Source: Caulobacteraceae bacterium
GTDB lineage: Bacteria > Pseudomonadota > Alphaproteobacteria > Caulobacterales > Caulobacteraceae
Assembly (NCBI GenBank): GCA_027487945.1
Contig: JAIYCQ010000043.1
Coordinates: 62,001 to 126,000, forward strand
Length of the DNA: 64,000 nt
Direction: 5' to 3'
Every line of letters begins with the position of its first letter. The first letter of the stretch is position 1. Positions 26,110 through 35,366 of the stretch are shown piece by piece. The notes under the pieces are model-generated. The model was not told the origin of the DNA, ran no database searches, and saw only the letters and a program-made list of their open reading frames with translations. The translations under genes were made by a program, and so were the position numbers.

Positions 26110-28725
26110 ATGAAGAGACTATCCCTGACCCTGACCGGGGTCCTGCTGGCCACGAGCGCGTTGATCGCGCCGGGGCTGGCTTTCGCCCAGGCTCCCGCGC
26201 CCCAGTCCGAACCGGATGTGGAAGTCGAAGAACTCATCGTGCTGGGAGCCAACATTCCCGAGCCGAACCGCGAAAGCTCGGAGGTCGGCGCCTTTCTGAC
26301 CGTTGAGGACCTGCAACGGACGGGCGACCCGTCCGCCGCCGACGCCCTGACCCGGGTGACCGGCCTCACGGTGGTCGAGGGGCGCTTCATCTACGTCCGG
26401 GGCCTTGGCGAGCGCTATTCCTCGGCGCTTTTGAACGGCTCCCCGCTGCCCAGCCCCGAGCCGCTTCAGCGCGTGGTTCCGCTCGATCTGTTCCCGTCCA
26501 ACATCCTCGAAAGCGTCACCGTCCAGAAGACCTACTCGGCCAACTTCCCGGGTGAGTTCGGCGGCGGCGTCATCGACCTGCGGACCATCAACGCACCCAA
26601 GGAGCCCTTCTTCTCCTTCTCGTCCTCGCTGGGCGCCAGCACCGAGACGTCGCTGAAGAACGGCTTGACCTACTTCGGCTCGCGCACCGACGACACCGGC
26701 TTCGATAACGGCACGCGCGATGTGCCCGACCTCATCGACGCCGCTTTCGGCGCGGGTGTGCAGATCAACCGCGCCAACTTCACCACCGACGAGCTGTCGG
26801 CCATGGGGCGCGCCCTGGTCAATGCGCCGCTGCGCCTCCTGCAGGAGAGCGAGATCCCGGTGAACTTCGGCCTCGATGTCGCCGGCGGCTTCTCGCGGGA
26901 CACCGGCATCGGCGAGCTTGGTGTGTTCGCGGTGGCCGGCTACAGCAATAGCTGGCAGACCCGCGAGGGCTTCCAGGAAGAGGGGCGCTTCTCGGGCGCT
27001 GTGCTGGTCGCCGACACCAGCAAGGCCTTCGTGTCGACCCAGAACGACATTCAGTGGAACCTGTTGGCCGGCCTGTCGCTGTCCAACCCCGACCATGAAC
27101 TGAAGTGGACGAACTTCTATGTTCGCACCACGACCAAGGAAGCCCGCACGAGCTCCGGCCCGGACCTCGGCGCCGGCGGCGCGATAATCCGTGACGACTA
27201 TACCGAGTGGTTCGTCCGCCAGCTCTTCTCGAGCCAGCTGGCCGGCGAGCACTTCTTCATGGACGGGGCGCTGGGGCTCAACTGGCGCGCCAGCTACGCC
27301 ACCACCTCGCGCGACGCCCCGTATGAGAGCCGCTTCCAGTACGGCCAGAACGCAACTGGAGACTTCATCCACAACCCGTCCAACCTCATCTCCTTCAGTG
27401 ATCTGGACGAGGACGTGATCTCCGGCGGCGCCGACTTCAGCTACACCCTGCCGCTCTCGAACCAGCGCGAGGCCGTCTTCTCCTTCGGCGTCTCCCGCAC
27501 CGACAGCAGCCGGGAGTCGGTTCGTCACGACCTGCAGCTCGCGGTCGTCAATTCGCTGACCGACAACCAACGCCTGATGCGCGTCGACTTCCTGTTCTCG
27601 GATTACAATCTCAACGAGGACACGATCGAGCTGCGCGAAGTGTCCGGCTCCAACGGGGCCGGCGCCTATGAAGCCGATCTGGTCGTCGACGCGGTCTACG
27701 CCCAGGTCGACGCGGAGATCTTCCCGCTGATCCGGACGACCATCGGCCTCCGCTACGAGGACGGCAGCCAGTCGGTGACGCCGCGCGATCTGTTCGGCGG
27801 CGCGACCTTCCCGTCCACCACCTTGAAGGAGCAGTATCTGCTGCCCGCCTTCACCGGCACCTGGAACTTCGCCGAGGATCAGCAGTTCCGCATCGGTGTG
27901 TCCAAGACCATCGGTCGCCCGCAGTTCCGCGAACTGGCGCCCCAGGCCTACGTCGACCCGGAAAGTGACCGCGAGTTCACCGGCAACCCGTTCCTGGTCG
28001 ATACGAAGATCCTGAACCTGGATGCCCGCTACGAGTGGTACTTCGCCCGCCAGCAGTTCCTGACCGCCGGAGCCTTCTACAAGGATCTGGAGCGCCCTGT
28101 GGAATCGGTGGTGGTGCTCACCGGCGATCAGCGGCAGCAGTCGTTCCTCAACGCGCCGGCGGCCGTCATCTACGGCGCCGAGCTCGAGGCCAAGAAGTAC
28201 TGGGAGTTCGCTGACGTCGGTTCGCCCTTCATCGCCGACAAGCGTTGGCTGGTGCAGGCGAACTACACCTGGTCCAAGTCCGAGGTTCAGGTCGAGGCCG
28301 GCGATACCGTCAAGACCCAGGGCGGCGGCGGCGTGGACGAACAGGCTTCGTTCTTCATCGCCGACGGCAGCCGTCTCCAGGGCCATTCCGATCACGTCTT
28401 CAACCTGCAGCTTGGCTGGGAAGACGACTCGGCCCGGTCGCAGGCGACGTTCATCCTGAACTACGTCAGCGAGCGGATCACCGCCCGCGGGGCCGGCGCA
28501 GCCGGGACGCGGGAGCCCGACTACATTCAGGATCCGGGCATCTTCGTCGACTTCGTCTACCGCAAGGAATTCGACTTCGTGGGTCGCGAAGTGGGCTTCG
28601 CCCTTGAGTTGCGCAACCTGCTTGGCACCGAGTACGACGAGTACCAGGAGCTGGGCAACAAGATCCGGATCAATACGTACGACCTGGGCACCAGCGCCTC
28701 GATGAGCCTGAGCGCGCGCTTCTAA
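26110..28725 (+). CDS. TonB-dependent outer-membrane receptor
   Basis: 871 residues: signal peptide to about residue 26 (ALIAPGLAFAQ), a short acidic stretch ending with TonB-box-like EELIVLGANI, a plug domain (ADALTRVTGLTVVEGRFIYVRGLGERYSSALLNGSPLPS, in parts), and a long barrel ending in a C-terminal aromatic, SMSLSARF, typical of beta-barrel insertion. GEFGGGVIDLRT is the family motif near the plug end. It transports a ligand using TonB energy. It is the direct downstream neighbour of the ElpS-like gene and precedes the gsp operon, an arrangement also found in Caulobacter. The ligand may be a phosphate-bearing molecule (inference from context). Confidence 0.92.
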   Translation: MKRLSLTLTGVLLATSALIAPGLAFAQAPAPQSEPDVEVEELIVLGANIPEPNRESSEVGAFLTVEDLQRTGDPSAADALTRVTGLTVVEGRFIYVRGLGERYSSALLNGSPLPSPEPLQRVVPLDLFPSNILESVTVQKTYSANFPGEFGGGVIDLRTINAPKEPFFSFSSSLGASTETSLKNGLTYFGSRTDDTGFDNGTRDVPDLIDAAFGAGVQINRANFTTDELSAMGRALVNAPLRLLQESEIPVNFGLDVAGGFSRDTGIGELGVFAVAGYSNSWQTREGFQEEGRFSGAVLVADTSKAFVSTQNDIQWNLLAGLSLSNPDHELKWTNFYVRTTTKEARTSSGPDLGAGGAIIRDDYTEWFVRQLFSSQLAGEHFFMDGALGLNWRASYATTSRDAPYESRFQYGQNATGDFIHNPSNLISFSDLDEDVISGGADFSYTLPLSNQREAVFSFGVSRTDSSRESVRHDLQLAVVNSLTDNQRLMRVDFLFSDYNLNEDTIELREVSGSNGAGAYEADLVVDAVYAQVDAEIFPLIRTTIGLRYEDGSQSVTPRDLFGGATFPSTTLKEQYLLPAFTGTWNFAEDQQFRIGVSKTIGRPQFRELAPQAYVDPESDREFTGNPFLVDTKILNLDARYEWYFARQQFLTAGAFYKDLERPVESVVVLTGDQRQQSFLNAPAAVIYGAELEAKKYWEFADVGSPFIADKRWLVQANYTWSKSEVQVEAGDTVKTQGGGGVDEQASFFIADGSRLQGHSDHVFNLQLGWEDDSARSQATFILNYVSERITARGAGAAGTREPDYIQDPGIFVDFVYRKEFDFVGREVGFALELRNLLGTEYDEYQELGNKIRINTYDLGTSASMSLSARF

Positions 28726-28731
28726 AGTGAG

Positions 28732-28763
28732 CCGGCCATGCGACGTCTCAGTCGCATGGCCGG
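28732..28763 (+). terminator. Terminator after the TonB-dependent receptor gene
   Basis: Perfect 13-bp stem CCGGCCATGCGAC / GTCGCATGGCCGG with a 6-nt loop GTCTCA, starting 7 bp after the stop; followed by TGACCGCCTTTCG. It separates receptor transcription from the gsp promoter region. Confidence 0.72.
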
Positions 28764-28780
28764 TGACCGCCTTTCGCCGA

Positions 28781-28809
28781 CTGTCACCATAGCGTCGCAA
28801 AACCTGCAC
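28781..28809 (+). promoter_or_regulatory. PhoB-box-like site before the gsp operon
   Basis: CTGTCAC-CATA-GCGTCGC-AAAA-CCTGCAC is three half-sites with an 11-bp period; the first is a full match to CTGTCA(C/T), the other two are partial. A further CTGCATC is at 28814. TATCAT at 28847-28852 could be the -10. The site lies 65 bp before gspC. Confidence 0.45.
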
Positions 28810-28873
28810 GAACCTGCATCGTTCGCGGACTACTCCGGGTACGGCCTATCATCAGACCGTAGGGGCGACCGCC

Positions 28874-29350
28874 TTGAGACTGCCCGATCTGTCGAGCCTG
28901 ATCGCAGATCCACAGCGCTCGCTGTGGGTGGCGGCAGAGGTGCTGATCGTCGTTCTGCTCGGCGTCCAGGCGGCCCGGCTCGGCTGGATCGTCGCGTCAC
29001 CCGCCCGGGCTTCCGCCCCGGCTGCCGTGGCGACCGGCGAGGATCGCCTCGCCATCCTGAAACGCTTTGATCCCTTCTTCCGGGCCGCTCCCGAGGCCCT
29101 GACCTCGGTCACCAGCCAGGCCTTCCGCCTGCACGGCGTCAGCGTCGGCGGCGGCGGCTCCGGCTCGGCGATCATCGGGACCCCTGATGGCCTCCAGAAG
29201 TCCTTCGCGGTCGGCGACGAGGTCGCGCCCGGCGTCCGCCTCGTCTCGGTCGCAGAAGACCATGTCGTCCTGGCGCGCGGCGGTGTCCGCAGCACGCTTC
29301 AATTCCCGCCCGCGGCGCCGGGCGTTCTCGAGAGCATGGTCCAACCGTGA
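28874..29350 (+). CDS. gspC: GspC, type II secretion inner-membrane connector
   Basis: 158 residues from TTG 28874 with AGGGGCG upstream. One membrane segment (SLWVAAEVLIVVLLGVQAARLGWIVAS, about 18-44), then a linker and a homology-region domain: FRLHGVSVGGGGSGSAIIGTPDGLQKSFAVGDEVAPGVRLVSVAEDHVVLARGG, in parts. That HR domain contacts the N0 domain of the secretin GspD. It is short, with no C-terminal PDZ or coiled coil, a known variant. First gene of the operon; it overlaps gspD by 4 nt (GTGA). Confidence 0.88.
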   Translation: MRLPDLSSLIADPQRSLWVAAEVLIVVLLGVQAARLGWIVASPARASAPAAVATGEDRLAILKRFDPFFRAAPEALTSVTSQAFRLHGVSVGGGGSGSAIIGTPDGLQKSFAVGDEVAPGVRLVSVAEDHVVLARGGVRSTLQFPPAAPGVLESMVQP

Positions 29351-31413
29351 GAGTTTTCACGTTCGCAGCACTGCTGGCCGCCCTCTGCGCGGCGCCCCTC
29401 GCTGACGCCCGGGCGCAGACGCAGGTTCTCAACGTCCAGGACGCCGATGTCCGGGCCTTCATCCAGGACGTCTCGCGCAGCACCGGCTACACCTTCGTCA
29501 TCGACCCGCGGGTCAAGGGCCTCGTCTCCGTCAGCAGCAGCGGTCCACTGACCCGGGCCGAACTGTTCGACGTCTTCCTGTCCACCCTGCGGGCCAACAA
29601 CTACGTCGCCATTCCGACCGGTTCGGGCGCCTACCGCATCGAGCCGTCCGAGAACGCCGCCCGCCAGCCGTCCGCCGCCGGCGGCCAGTTCACCACCCAG
29701 GTCTTCCGCCTCCGCAGCATCGACGCCCAGGCGGCGGCGGAGATCCTCAAGCCGCTGGTCGGACCGCAGGGCCAGGTCATCGCCAACCCGCGGGGCAACA
29801 CCCTGGTCGTGGCCGACTACGCCGACAACGTCCGCCGGATTCGCGGCCTGATCACCCAGATCGACCAGGACCGTTCCAGCACCCGCGCGGTCACGCTGCG
29901 CAACAGCTCGGCGCGCGAGGTCGCCGCCGTGATCACCAGCCTGACCGCCCTGTCCGGCGCGGATGGCAAGCCGACCCGCGGGCCGGTCTCGGTCGTGGCG
30001 GTGGAGGGCAGCAACACGGTGCTTCTGCGCGGCGAGCCCGAGGCCATCGACAGGCTGCTGCCGCTCATTGCCGATCTCGACCTGCGCGCCCGGTCCAACG
30101 ACGACGTCAAGGTCATCTTCCTCAAGCACGCCAACGCCGAGCAGATGCTGCCGGTGCTGCAACAGCTGCTCGGCCTGCCGGTCTCGGCGACCGGGGCAGG
30201 GGGCGCCGCCGCGTCCGCCGACGGAACCCGCGCCACCACCGAGGCCGCCGCGCAGCCGGCCGGCGGCCTGCGCGTAGGGATCGCCCGCTACCCGGGCGCC
30301 AACGCCCTGGTCATCAGCGCCCCGCCTGACACACAGCGCATGCTGGCCGAGGTCATCACCAAACTGGACGTCCGCCGCGAGCAGGTGCTGGTCGAGGCCA
30401 TCGTCGTCGAGGTCTCCGATACGGCGGCGCGGGAGCTGGGCGTCCAGTTCATCCTCGGCGGCGGCAAGGACGACGTTCCCTTCGCGGTCACCAACTACTC
30501 CAACACCGCGCCCAATATCCTGGCCCTCGCCGGTGCGGTCGCGGGCGAGAAGAGCCTGCCCGAGGACTCCGCCACCCTGGCCGCGCTCCGCGAGGCGGCG
30601 GTGTCGTCGCTGCTGGGGGCCAACGGCCTGCTGACCGGCGGCATCGGCCAGCTGGACAACGGCGCGATCTTCGGCGTGATCGTCAACGCCGTGCGGCGCG
30701 ACTCCGGATCACGTCTGCTGTCGACGCCCTCGGTGCTGACTCTCGACAATGAGGAGGCCACCTTCCTCGTCGGCCAGGAAGTGCCGATCACCACCGGCGA
30801 GGTGCTGGGCAGCGCCAACAGCAACCCCTTCCGCACAATCCAGCGCCAGAACGTCGGCATCCAGCTGGAGGTCAAGCCGCAGATCAACGCCGGCGGGGGC
30901 ATCACCCTGTTCCTGCGCCAGGAAGTCTCCTCCGTGGCCGGGCCGGTGGCCGAGGGGTCGTCCGAGCTGATCATCAACAAGCGCGAGCTTGAAACGACGG
31001 TGCTCGTCGACAACGGCGATATCGTCGTGCTGGGCGGCCTGCTCGACGAGAATGAGCGCATGTCGGTGCAGGCGGTGCCGGGGCTGAGCGAGATCCCGGT
31101 GCTGGGCGGGCTGTTCAAGAGCCGGGCCCGCACGGGCGGTCGCACCAACCTGATGATCTTCATCCGGCCCCGGATCATCCGCAGCGCAGCGGACGCCCAG
31201 GCGATCACCGCGCCGCGTTTCGACTTCATTCGCAGCGATCCGGCCCTGGTCGACCGTAGCGGCGCCAACGCGCTGGACGCCCTTGTCCAGGACTATCTGA
31301 AGACCCTGCCGCCGGTCGCCCCGCCGCCGGCCCCGTCGCCGTCCGCCACGCCGATCGCGACCGGAACCCTGCCGCCGCCGGCGCCGTCCGACCTTGAGGG
31401 CGGTCCGCGATGA
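29347..31413 (+). CDS. gspD: GspD, type II secretin outer-membrane channel
   Basis: 688 residues from GTG 29347. A signal peptide (MRVFTFAALLAALCAAPLADARA) is followed by the N0 domain (LNVQDADVRAFIQDVSRSTGYTFVIDPRVKG), three N1-N3 type repeats (about 130-400) and the secretin core, with VPITTGEVLGSAN, QRQNVGIQLEVKPQIN, and LEVKPQ. The C-terminal tail is proline-rich (PPPAPSPSATPIAT) and lacks an obvious S domain that would bind a GspS pilotin. It multimerises in the outer membrane as the exit pore. Next gene gspE overlaps by 4 nt (ATGA). Confidence 0.96.
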   Translation: MRVFTFAALLAALCAAPLADARAQTQVLNVQDADVRAFIQDVSRSTGYTFVIDPRVKGLVSVSSSGPLTRAELFDVFLSTLRANNYVAIPTGSGAYRIEPSENAARQPSAAGGQFTTQVFRLRSIDAQAAAEILKPLVGPQGQVIANPRGNTLVVADYADNVRRIRGLITQIDQDRSSTRAVTLRNSSAREVAAVITSLTALSGADGKPTRGPVSVVAVEGSNTVLLRGEPEAIDRLLPLIADLDLRARSNDDVKVIFLKHANAEQMLPVLQQLLGLPVSATGAGGAAASADGTRATTEAAAQPAGGLRVGIARYPGANALVISAPPDTQRMLAEVITKLDVRREQVLVEAIVVEVSDTAARELGVQFILGGGKDDVPFAVTNYSNTAPNILALAGAVAGEKSLPEDSATLAALREAAVSSLLGANGLLTGGIGQLDNGAIFGVIVNAVRRDSGSRLLSTPSVLTLDNEEATFLVGQEVPITTGEVLGSANSNPFRTIQRQNVGIQLEVKPQINAGGGITLFLRQEVSSVAGPVAEGSSELIINKRELETTVLVDNGDIVVLGGLLDENERMSVQAVPGLSEIPVLGGLFKSRARTGGRTNLMIFIRPRIIRSAADAQAITAPRFDFIRSDPALVDRSGANALDALVQDYLKTLPPVAPPPAPSPSATPIATGTLPPPAPSDLEGGPR

Positions 31414-32906
31414 CCAGCCTGCCGGCGTCGGAAGCGGCGCTGCCCTACGCCTTCGCCCGGCGTCACAGCGTCATCCTCCTGGAGGGCGACGACCTGCCGC
31501 GGGTCGGCCTGCGTGAGGGCGCCGATCCGCGCGCCCTGATCGAGGTCCGCCGCGCCCTGGGCCGGCCGGTAGTTGTCGAGTCCATGCCGACGGCGGCCTT
31601 TGACCGGAAGATCTCCGAGATCTACGCCGACGCCAGTCTGGGGGTGCAGGCGGCGGACGGGCTGGAGTTCGGCGCCGGACTCGACGGCATGCTCGAGGAT
31701 CTGCCGACGACCGCCGACCTCCTCGATCCTCAGGACGACGCGCCGATCATTCGCCTGATCAACGGCCTCATCGCCGAGGCGGTACGGCGCGGCGCCTCCG
31801 ACGTTCACATCGAACCCTACGAGGCGGCGCTGCTGGTCCGGCTGCGCGTCGACGGGATTCTGCAGGAGGTGCTCTCCCTGCCGAACCGCGTGGCGCCGAT
31901 GCTGGTGTCCCGGGTCAAGGTCATGGCGCGCCTGGACATCGCCGAGAAGCGCATCCCGCAGGATGGCCGCATCTCGCTGGCCCTGGCGGGCCGGGCCTTC
32001 GACGTCCGGGTCTCGACCCTGCCGTCGCGGGGCGGGGAGCGGGTGGTCATGCGGATCCTCGACAAGGACCAGGCCGGGCTGAAGCTGCAGGATCTGGGCA
32101 TGGACCCGGAGGTCTATGCCGCGTTCGAGGCGGCGCTGCGCGAGCCCAACGGCATCATCCTCGTCACCGGGCCAACGGGTTCGGGCAAGACGACGAGCCT
32201 CTATGCCGGACTGGGCCTGCTCAACGACGCCCGTCGCAACATCCTGACCATCGAGGATCCGGTCGAGTACGCGGTTCACGGGGTCGGGCAGACCCAGGTC
32301 AACAACAAGGTCGGGATGACCTTCGCCGCCGGCCTGCGCGCCATCCTGCGCCAGGACCCGGACGTGGTCATGGTCGGCGAAATCCGCGACACCGAGACCG
32401 CCCAGGTGGCGGTCCAGGCCAGCCTCACCGGCCATCTCGTGCTGTCGACGGTGCACACCAACAACGCCGCCGGCGCGGTCACCCGCCTGCGGGACATGGG
32501 CATCGAGCCCTTCCTGCTGGCCTCCACCCTGCGCCTGGTGGTCGCCCAGCGTCTCGTCCGCCGCCTCTGCACCGAGTGCCGCCGTCGGTCGCCCGCCGAC
32601 CCCGAGTCCGCGCGGCTGCTGGGCATTGAGGCGGATCGCCAGCTGTGGCGCCCGGTGGGCTGCCCGGCCTGCAACACGACCGGCTACTCGGGCCGTGTCG
32701 GCATCTACGAGGCGATCCGGGTCGATGAGCGGGTGCGCCGGCTGATCGCAGAGGGCGCCGACGAGGACGAACTCGCCCGCGTGGGCGCCGAAGCGACCGG
32801 CGACCTGTCCGCCGCCGCCCGCGCGCGGGTGCTGGACGGCTCGACCACCCTGGAGGAGGCTATCCGGGTGACGCGTCAGGAAGTGGATGCCAGTGGCGGC
32901 GTTTGA
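31410..32906 (+). CDS. gspE: GspE, type II secretion ATPase
   Basis: 498 residues: an N-terminal domain that docks on GspL, then the ATPase. Walker A GPTGSGKTTSLYAGL is near residue 256, the Asp box is IEDPVEYAVHGVGQTQVN, Walker B RQDPDVVMVGEIRDTETA, and the His box LSTVHTNNAAGAVTRLRDMG. The tetracysteine zinc module of GspE is intact: CTEC and CPAC in LCTECRRR... and VGCPACNTTGYSGRVG. The hexamer drives pseudopilus assembly from the cytosol. Overlaps gspF by 20 nt if the latter starts at ATG 32887. Confidence 0.97.
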   Translation: MTSLPASEAALPYAFARRHSVILLEGDDLPRVGLREGADPRALIEVRRALGRPVVVESMPTAAFDRKISEIYADASLGVQAADGLEFGAGLDGMLEDLPTTADLLDPQDDAPIIRLINGLIAEAVRRGASDVHIEPYEAALLVRLRVDGILQEVLSLPNRVAPMLVSRVKVMARLDIAEKRIPQDGRISLALAGRAFDVRVSTLPSRGGERVVMRILDKDQAGLKLQDLGMDPEVYAAFEAALREPNGIILVTGPTGSGKTTSLYAGLGLLNDARRNILTIEDPVEYAVHGVGQTQVNNKVGMTFAAGLRAILRQDPDVVMVGEIRDTETAQVAVQASLTGHLVLSTVHTNNAAGAVTRLRDMGIEPFLLASTLRLVVAQRLVRRLCTECRRRSPADPESARLLGIEADRQLWRPVGCPACNTTGYSGRVGIYEAIRVDERVRRLIAEGADEDELARVGAEATGDLSAAARARVLDGSTTLEEAIRVTRQEVDASGGV

Positions 32907-34107
32907 CTACATCGCGCTGGACGCCGGCGGCCGCCCCCGCAAGGGGCTGATCCGCGCCGTCGACGCCGACGCCGCGCGCGCCAGCCTCAAGGGGCGGCGG
33001 CTCGCCCCGGTCCGGATCGAGCCGGCCGCGCAGGACGCCGCGCCGCCCCGGCCCCCGCTGATCGGGCCGCGCGGACTGGACGGCAAGGTCCTGTCGGTGC
33101 TGACCCGCCAGCTCTCCACCCTGGTTTCGGTGACGCCCCTTGAGGAGGCCCTGCGCACCATGGCGCAGCAGGCCGAGTCGCCCCGGATCGCCCGGGCGCT
33201 GACGGTGGTTCATGAGGGGGTTCTGGAAGGCTTCCGCCTGTCCGACGCCATGGGCCGGCCCGGCGCGGGCTTTCCGCCGCTGTACCGGGCCATGGTCGCC
33301 GCCGGTGAAAACTCCGGCGCGCTTCCGGACATCCTCGAACGGCTGGCCGACCTCTATGAGCAACAGCAGCAGGTGGCGGCCAAGGTGACCGCCGCGCTGG
33401 TCTATCCGATCGTGCTGGCGGTGACCGCTATCCTTGTCGTCGTCGCCCTGATGACCTTCGTTGTGCCCAAGGTGGTCGACCAGTTCGATTCCATGGGGCA
33501 GGCCCTGCCGCTGCTTACCCGGCTGGTGATGGGCGTCTCGGCCTTCCTCACCGACTACGGCCTGGTGCTGCTGGCGGTGATCGCCGGCCTGGTGCTGGTC
33601 TTTTCCCAAGCCTTGAAGCAGGCCGCCTTCCGCCGGCGAGTGGACGGCGCCCTGCTGCGGACGCCGGTGATCGGTCGTCTGATCCGCGACGTCCAGGCCG
33701 CGCGGCTGGCGCGCACCCTGGCGACAATGCTCGCCGCCGGGGTGCCGGTGCTGCAGGGGCTGGAGATGACCGCCCGGACGGTGCGCAACACGGTCATCCG
33801 CGACGCCCTGACGACCATGGCCGACTCCATCCGCGAGGGCGGGGGCCTGTCCGTCGCCATGCGGCGCGTCGGCGTCTTCCCGCCGATCCTCGTCTACATG
33901 ACCGCCAGCGGCGAGAGCTCGGCCCGGCTCGACATGATGCTGGGCAGGGCCGCGGACTACCTGGAGCGGGAGTTCAACACATTCACCACCGCGGCACTGA
34001 GCCTGCTCGAGCCGGCGATCATCGTGGTGATGGGCGGGGTGGTCGCGACCATCGTGCTGTCGATCCTGCTCCCCATCCTGCAGCTCAATTCGCTGGCCCT
34101 CGGCTAG
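32887..34107 (+). CDS. gspF: GspF, type II secretion polytopic platform protein
   Basis: 406 residues with two GspF repeats. Markers are AFDYIALDAGGRPRKGLI at the start, LTRQLSTLVSVTPLEEAL, YRAMVAAGENSGALPDILERLADLYEQ, and in the second repeat LARTLATMLAAGVPVLQGLEM and YMTASGESSARLDMMLGRAADYLEREF, with three membrane segments and end LPILQLNSLAL. It sits in the inner membrane with GspE, L and M. Start could be ATG 32887 (20-nt overlap with gspE) or GTG 32893; both give the same family. Confidence 0.96.
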   Translation: MPVAAFDYIALDAGGRPRKGLIRAVDADAARASLKGRRLAPVRIEPAAQDAAPPRPPLIGPRGLDGKVLSVLTRQLSTLVSVTPLEEALRTMAQQAESPRIARALTVVHEGVLEGFRLSDAMGRPGAGFPPLYRAMVAAGENSGALPDILERLADLYEQQQQVAAKVTAALVYPIVLAVTAILVVVALMTFVVPKVVDQFDSMGQALPLLTRLVMGVSAFLTDYGLVLLAVIAGLVLVFSQALKQAAFRRRVDGALLRTPVIGRLIRDVQAARLARTLATMLAAGVPVLQGLEMTARTVRNTVIRDALTTMADSIREGGGLSVAMRRVGVFPPILVYMTASGESSARLDMMLGRAADYLEREFNTFTTAALSLLEPAIIVVMGGVVATIVLSILLPILQLNSLALG

Positions 34108-34122
34108 AAAAGGACACTTCCC

Positions 34123-34569
34123 ATGCAGGCCCAGTCCCTGATCGCCCGCCGACGCGCCGAAGCCGGCTTCACCCTGATCGAAATGATGGTCGTGGTCGTG
34201 ATCCTCGGCCTGCTGGCGACCATCGTGGTCATCAACGTCCTGCCCAGTCAGGACCGGGCCATGCGCGAAAAGGCCCGGGCCGACATCGCGGTGCTCGAGC
34301 AGGCCGTCGAGAGCTATCGGCTGGACACCTTTGCCTATCCGACCGCGGCCGAGGGGCTGCAGGCGCTGGTCCAGGCGCCGCCCACCCTGGCGCGGGCCGA
34401 TCGCTACCGCGAGGGCGGCTACGTCAAGCGCCTGCCGGATGATCCCTGGGGCAACCCCTATCAGTACGCGCGGCCGGGCAAGCACGGCCCCTTCGACATC
34501 TACTCCTTCGGCGCCGACGACCGGGAGGGGGGAGAGAAGAATGATGCCGACATCGGCAACTGGCAGTGA
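34123..34569 (+). CDS. gspG: GspG, major pseudopilin
   Basis: 148 residues with a type IV prepilin leader ending RRRAEAG and the FTLIEMMVVVVILGLLATIV segment, cleaved after Gly and with Glu at +5. The C-terminal calcium-binding loop DDPWGNPYQYARPGKHGPFDIYSFGADDREGGE and end DADIGNW are diagnostic of the major pseudopilin. It needs GspO cleavage. ATG 34123 is preceded by GAAAAGGAC. gspH begins 28 nt inside its 3' end. Confidence 0.97.
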   Translation: MQAQSLIARRRAEAGFTLIEMMVVVVILGLLATIVVINVLPSQDRAMREKARADIAVLEQAVESYRLDTFAYPTAAEGLQALVQAPPTLARADRYREGGYVKRLPDDPWGNPYQYARPGKHGPFDIYSFGADDREGGEKNDADIGNWQ

Positions 34570-35020
34570 CCGCCGCCGCGAGGCCGGCTTCACCCTGACC
34601 GAGCTTATGGTCGTGCTGGCCATCATCGGCCTGCTCGCCACGGTGGTCGTGCTGGCGACCACCGATGGCCGCCCGTCCGGAGCCCAGGAGGCCGAGCGCT
34701 TCGCGGCGCGGCTGGTGCGCGCCCGCGACGAGGCGCTGCTGACCAACCGCACCGTCGAGGTGACCGTGTCCCCTGGCGGCTACGCCTTCCGGGTCGGTGG
34801 GCCGCAGGGCTGGACGCCGCTGGAGGAGGGGCCCTTCCGGGCCGTGGCATGGTCCACCGAGACGCAGCTGTCGGCGGGTGCGCTCGTCGATCGCGTCGCC
34901 TTCGATCCGGCCGGTGTCGCCACCCCGGCCGACTACGTCATCACACGCGGCCGCCAGAGCAGCCGTGTCACCGTCGATACAGCGGGAAATGTCAGGGTCG
35001 ATGACGCGACGGCGCGCTGA
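34541..35020 (+). CDS. gspH: GspH, minor pseudopilin
   Basis: 159 residues from ATG 34541 (ATG 34544 equally possible), after the strong SD GGGAGGGGGGAGAGAAGA inside gspG. Leader SDRRREAG then FTLTELMVVLAIIGLLATVV, the pseudopilin signature with +5 Glu, and the beta-rich domain (EVTVSPGGYAFRVGGPQGWTPL...). It is a minor pseudopilin of the tip complex with GspIJK. Overlaps gspG by 29 nt; gspI starts inside its 3' end. Confidence 0.93.
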   Translation: MMPTSATGSDRRREAGFTLTELMVVLAIIGLLATVVVLATTDGRPSGAQEAERFAARLVRARDEALLTNRTVEVTVSPGGYAFRVGGPQGWTPLEEGPFRAVAWSTETQLSAGALVDRVAFDPAGVATPADYVITRGRQSSRVTVDTAGNVRVDDATAR

Positions 35021-35366
35021 GCAGGGGTTCACCCTTATCGAGGTGCTGGTGGCGATGTCTGTGTTCAGCATCGCGGCGCTGGCGCTCGTCAACGTGTCCG
35101 GAGAGAACACCCGCACCGCTGCGGCGATCGAGGCGCGCGTCATCGCCGGCGTCGTGGCGGATAACCGCATTGCCGAGGCCCTGATCGACTGGCCGCCGAT
35201 CGGCGAGTCGGCCGGCGTCGACCAGGCCGGCGACCGGCCCTGGCGCTGGGCGCGGAAAGTCAGCCCGACCAGCGATCCGGAGGTCGTTCGCATCGATGTG
35301 ATCGTCGGGCGTCCCGGCGACCGCCAGACCCTGGCTGAAGCCACGGCGTTCCGGGGGCGCCGATGA
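35001..35366 (+). CDS. gspI: GspI, minor pseudopilin
   Basis: 121 residues from ATG 35001 (ATG 34989 adds MSGS). Leader MTRRRAEQG, then FTLIEVLVAMSVFSIAALALVN with +5 Glu, followed by a short globular domain ending AEATAFRGRR. The ExTAAAIEAR-to-VADNRIAEAL helix pattern is typical of GspI. It forms the tip with GspJ and GspK. It overlaps gspH by 20 nt and gspJ by 4 nt (ATGA). Confidence 0.92.
   Translation: MTRRRAEQGFTLIEVLVAMSVFSIAALALVNVSGENTRTAAAIEARVIAGVVADNRIAEALIDWPPIGESAGVDQAGDRPWRWARKVSPTSDPEVVRIDVIVGRPGDRQTLAEATAFRGRR

Noticed and set aside
26119-28809. 896-codon minus-strand frame under the TonB receptor
   Set aside because: Antisense shadow: no domain, low-complexity composition, while the plus strand shows a full receptor with signal peptide and plug.
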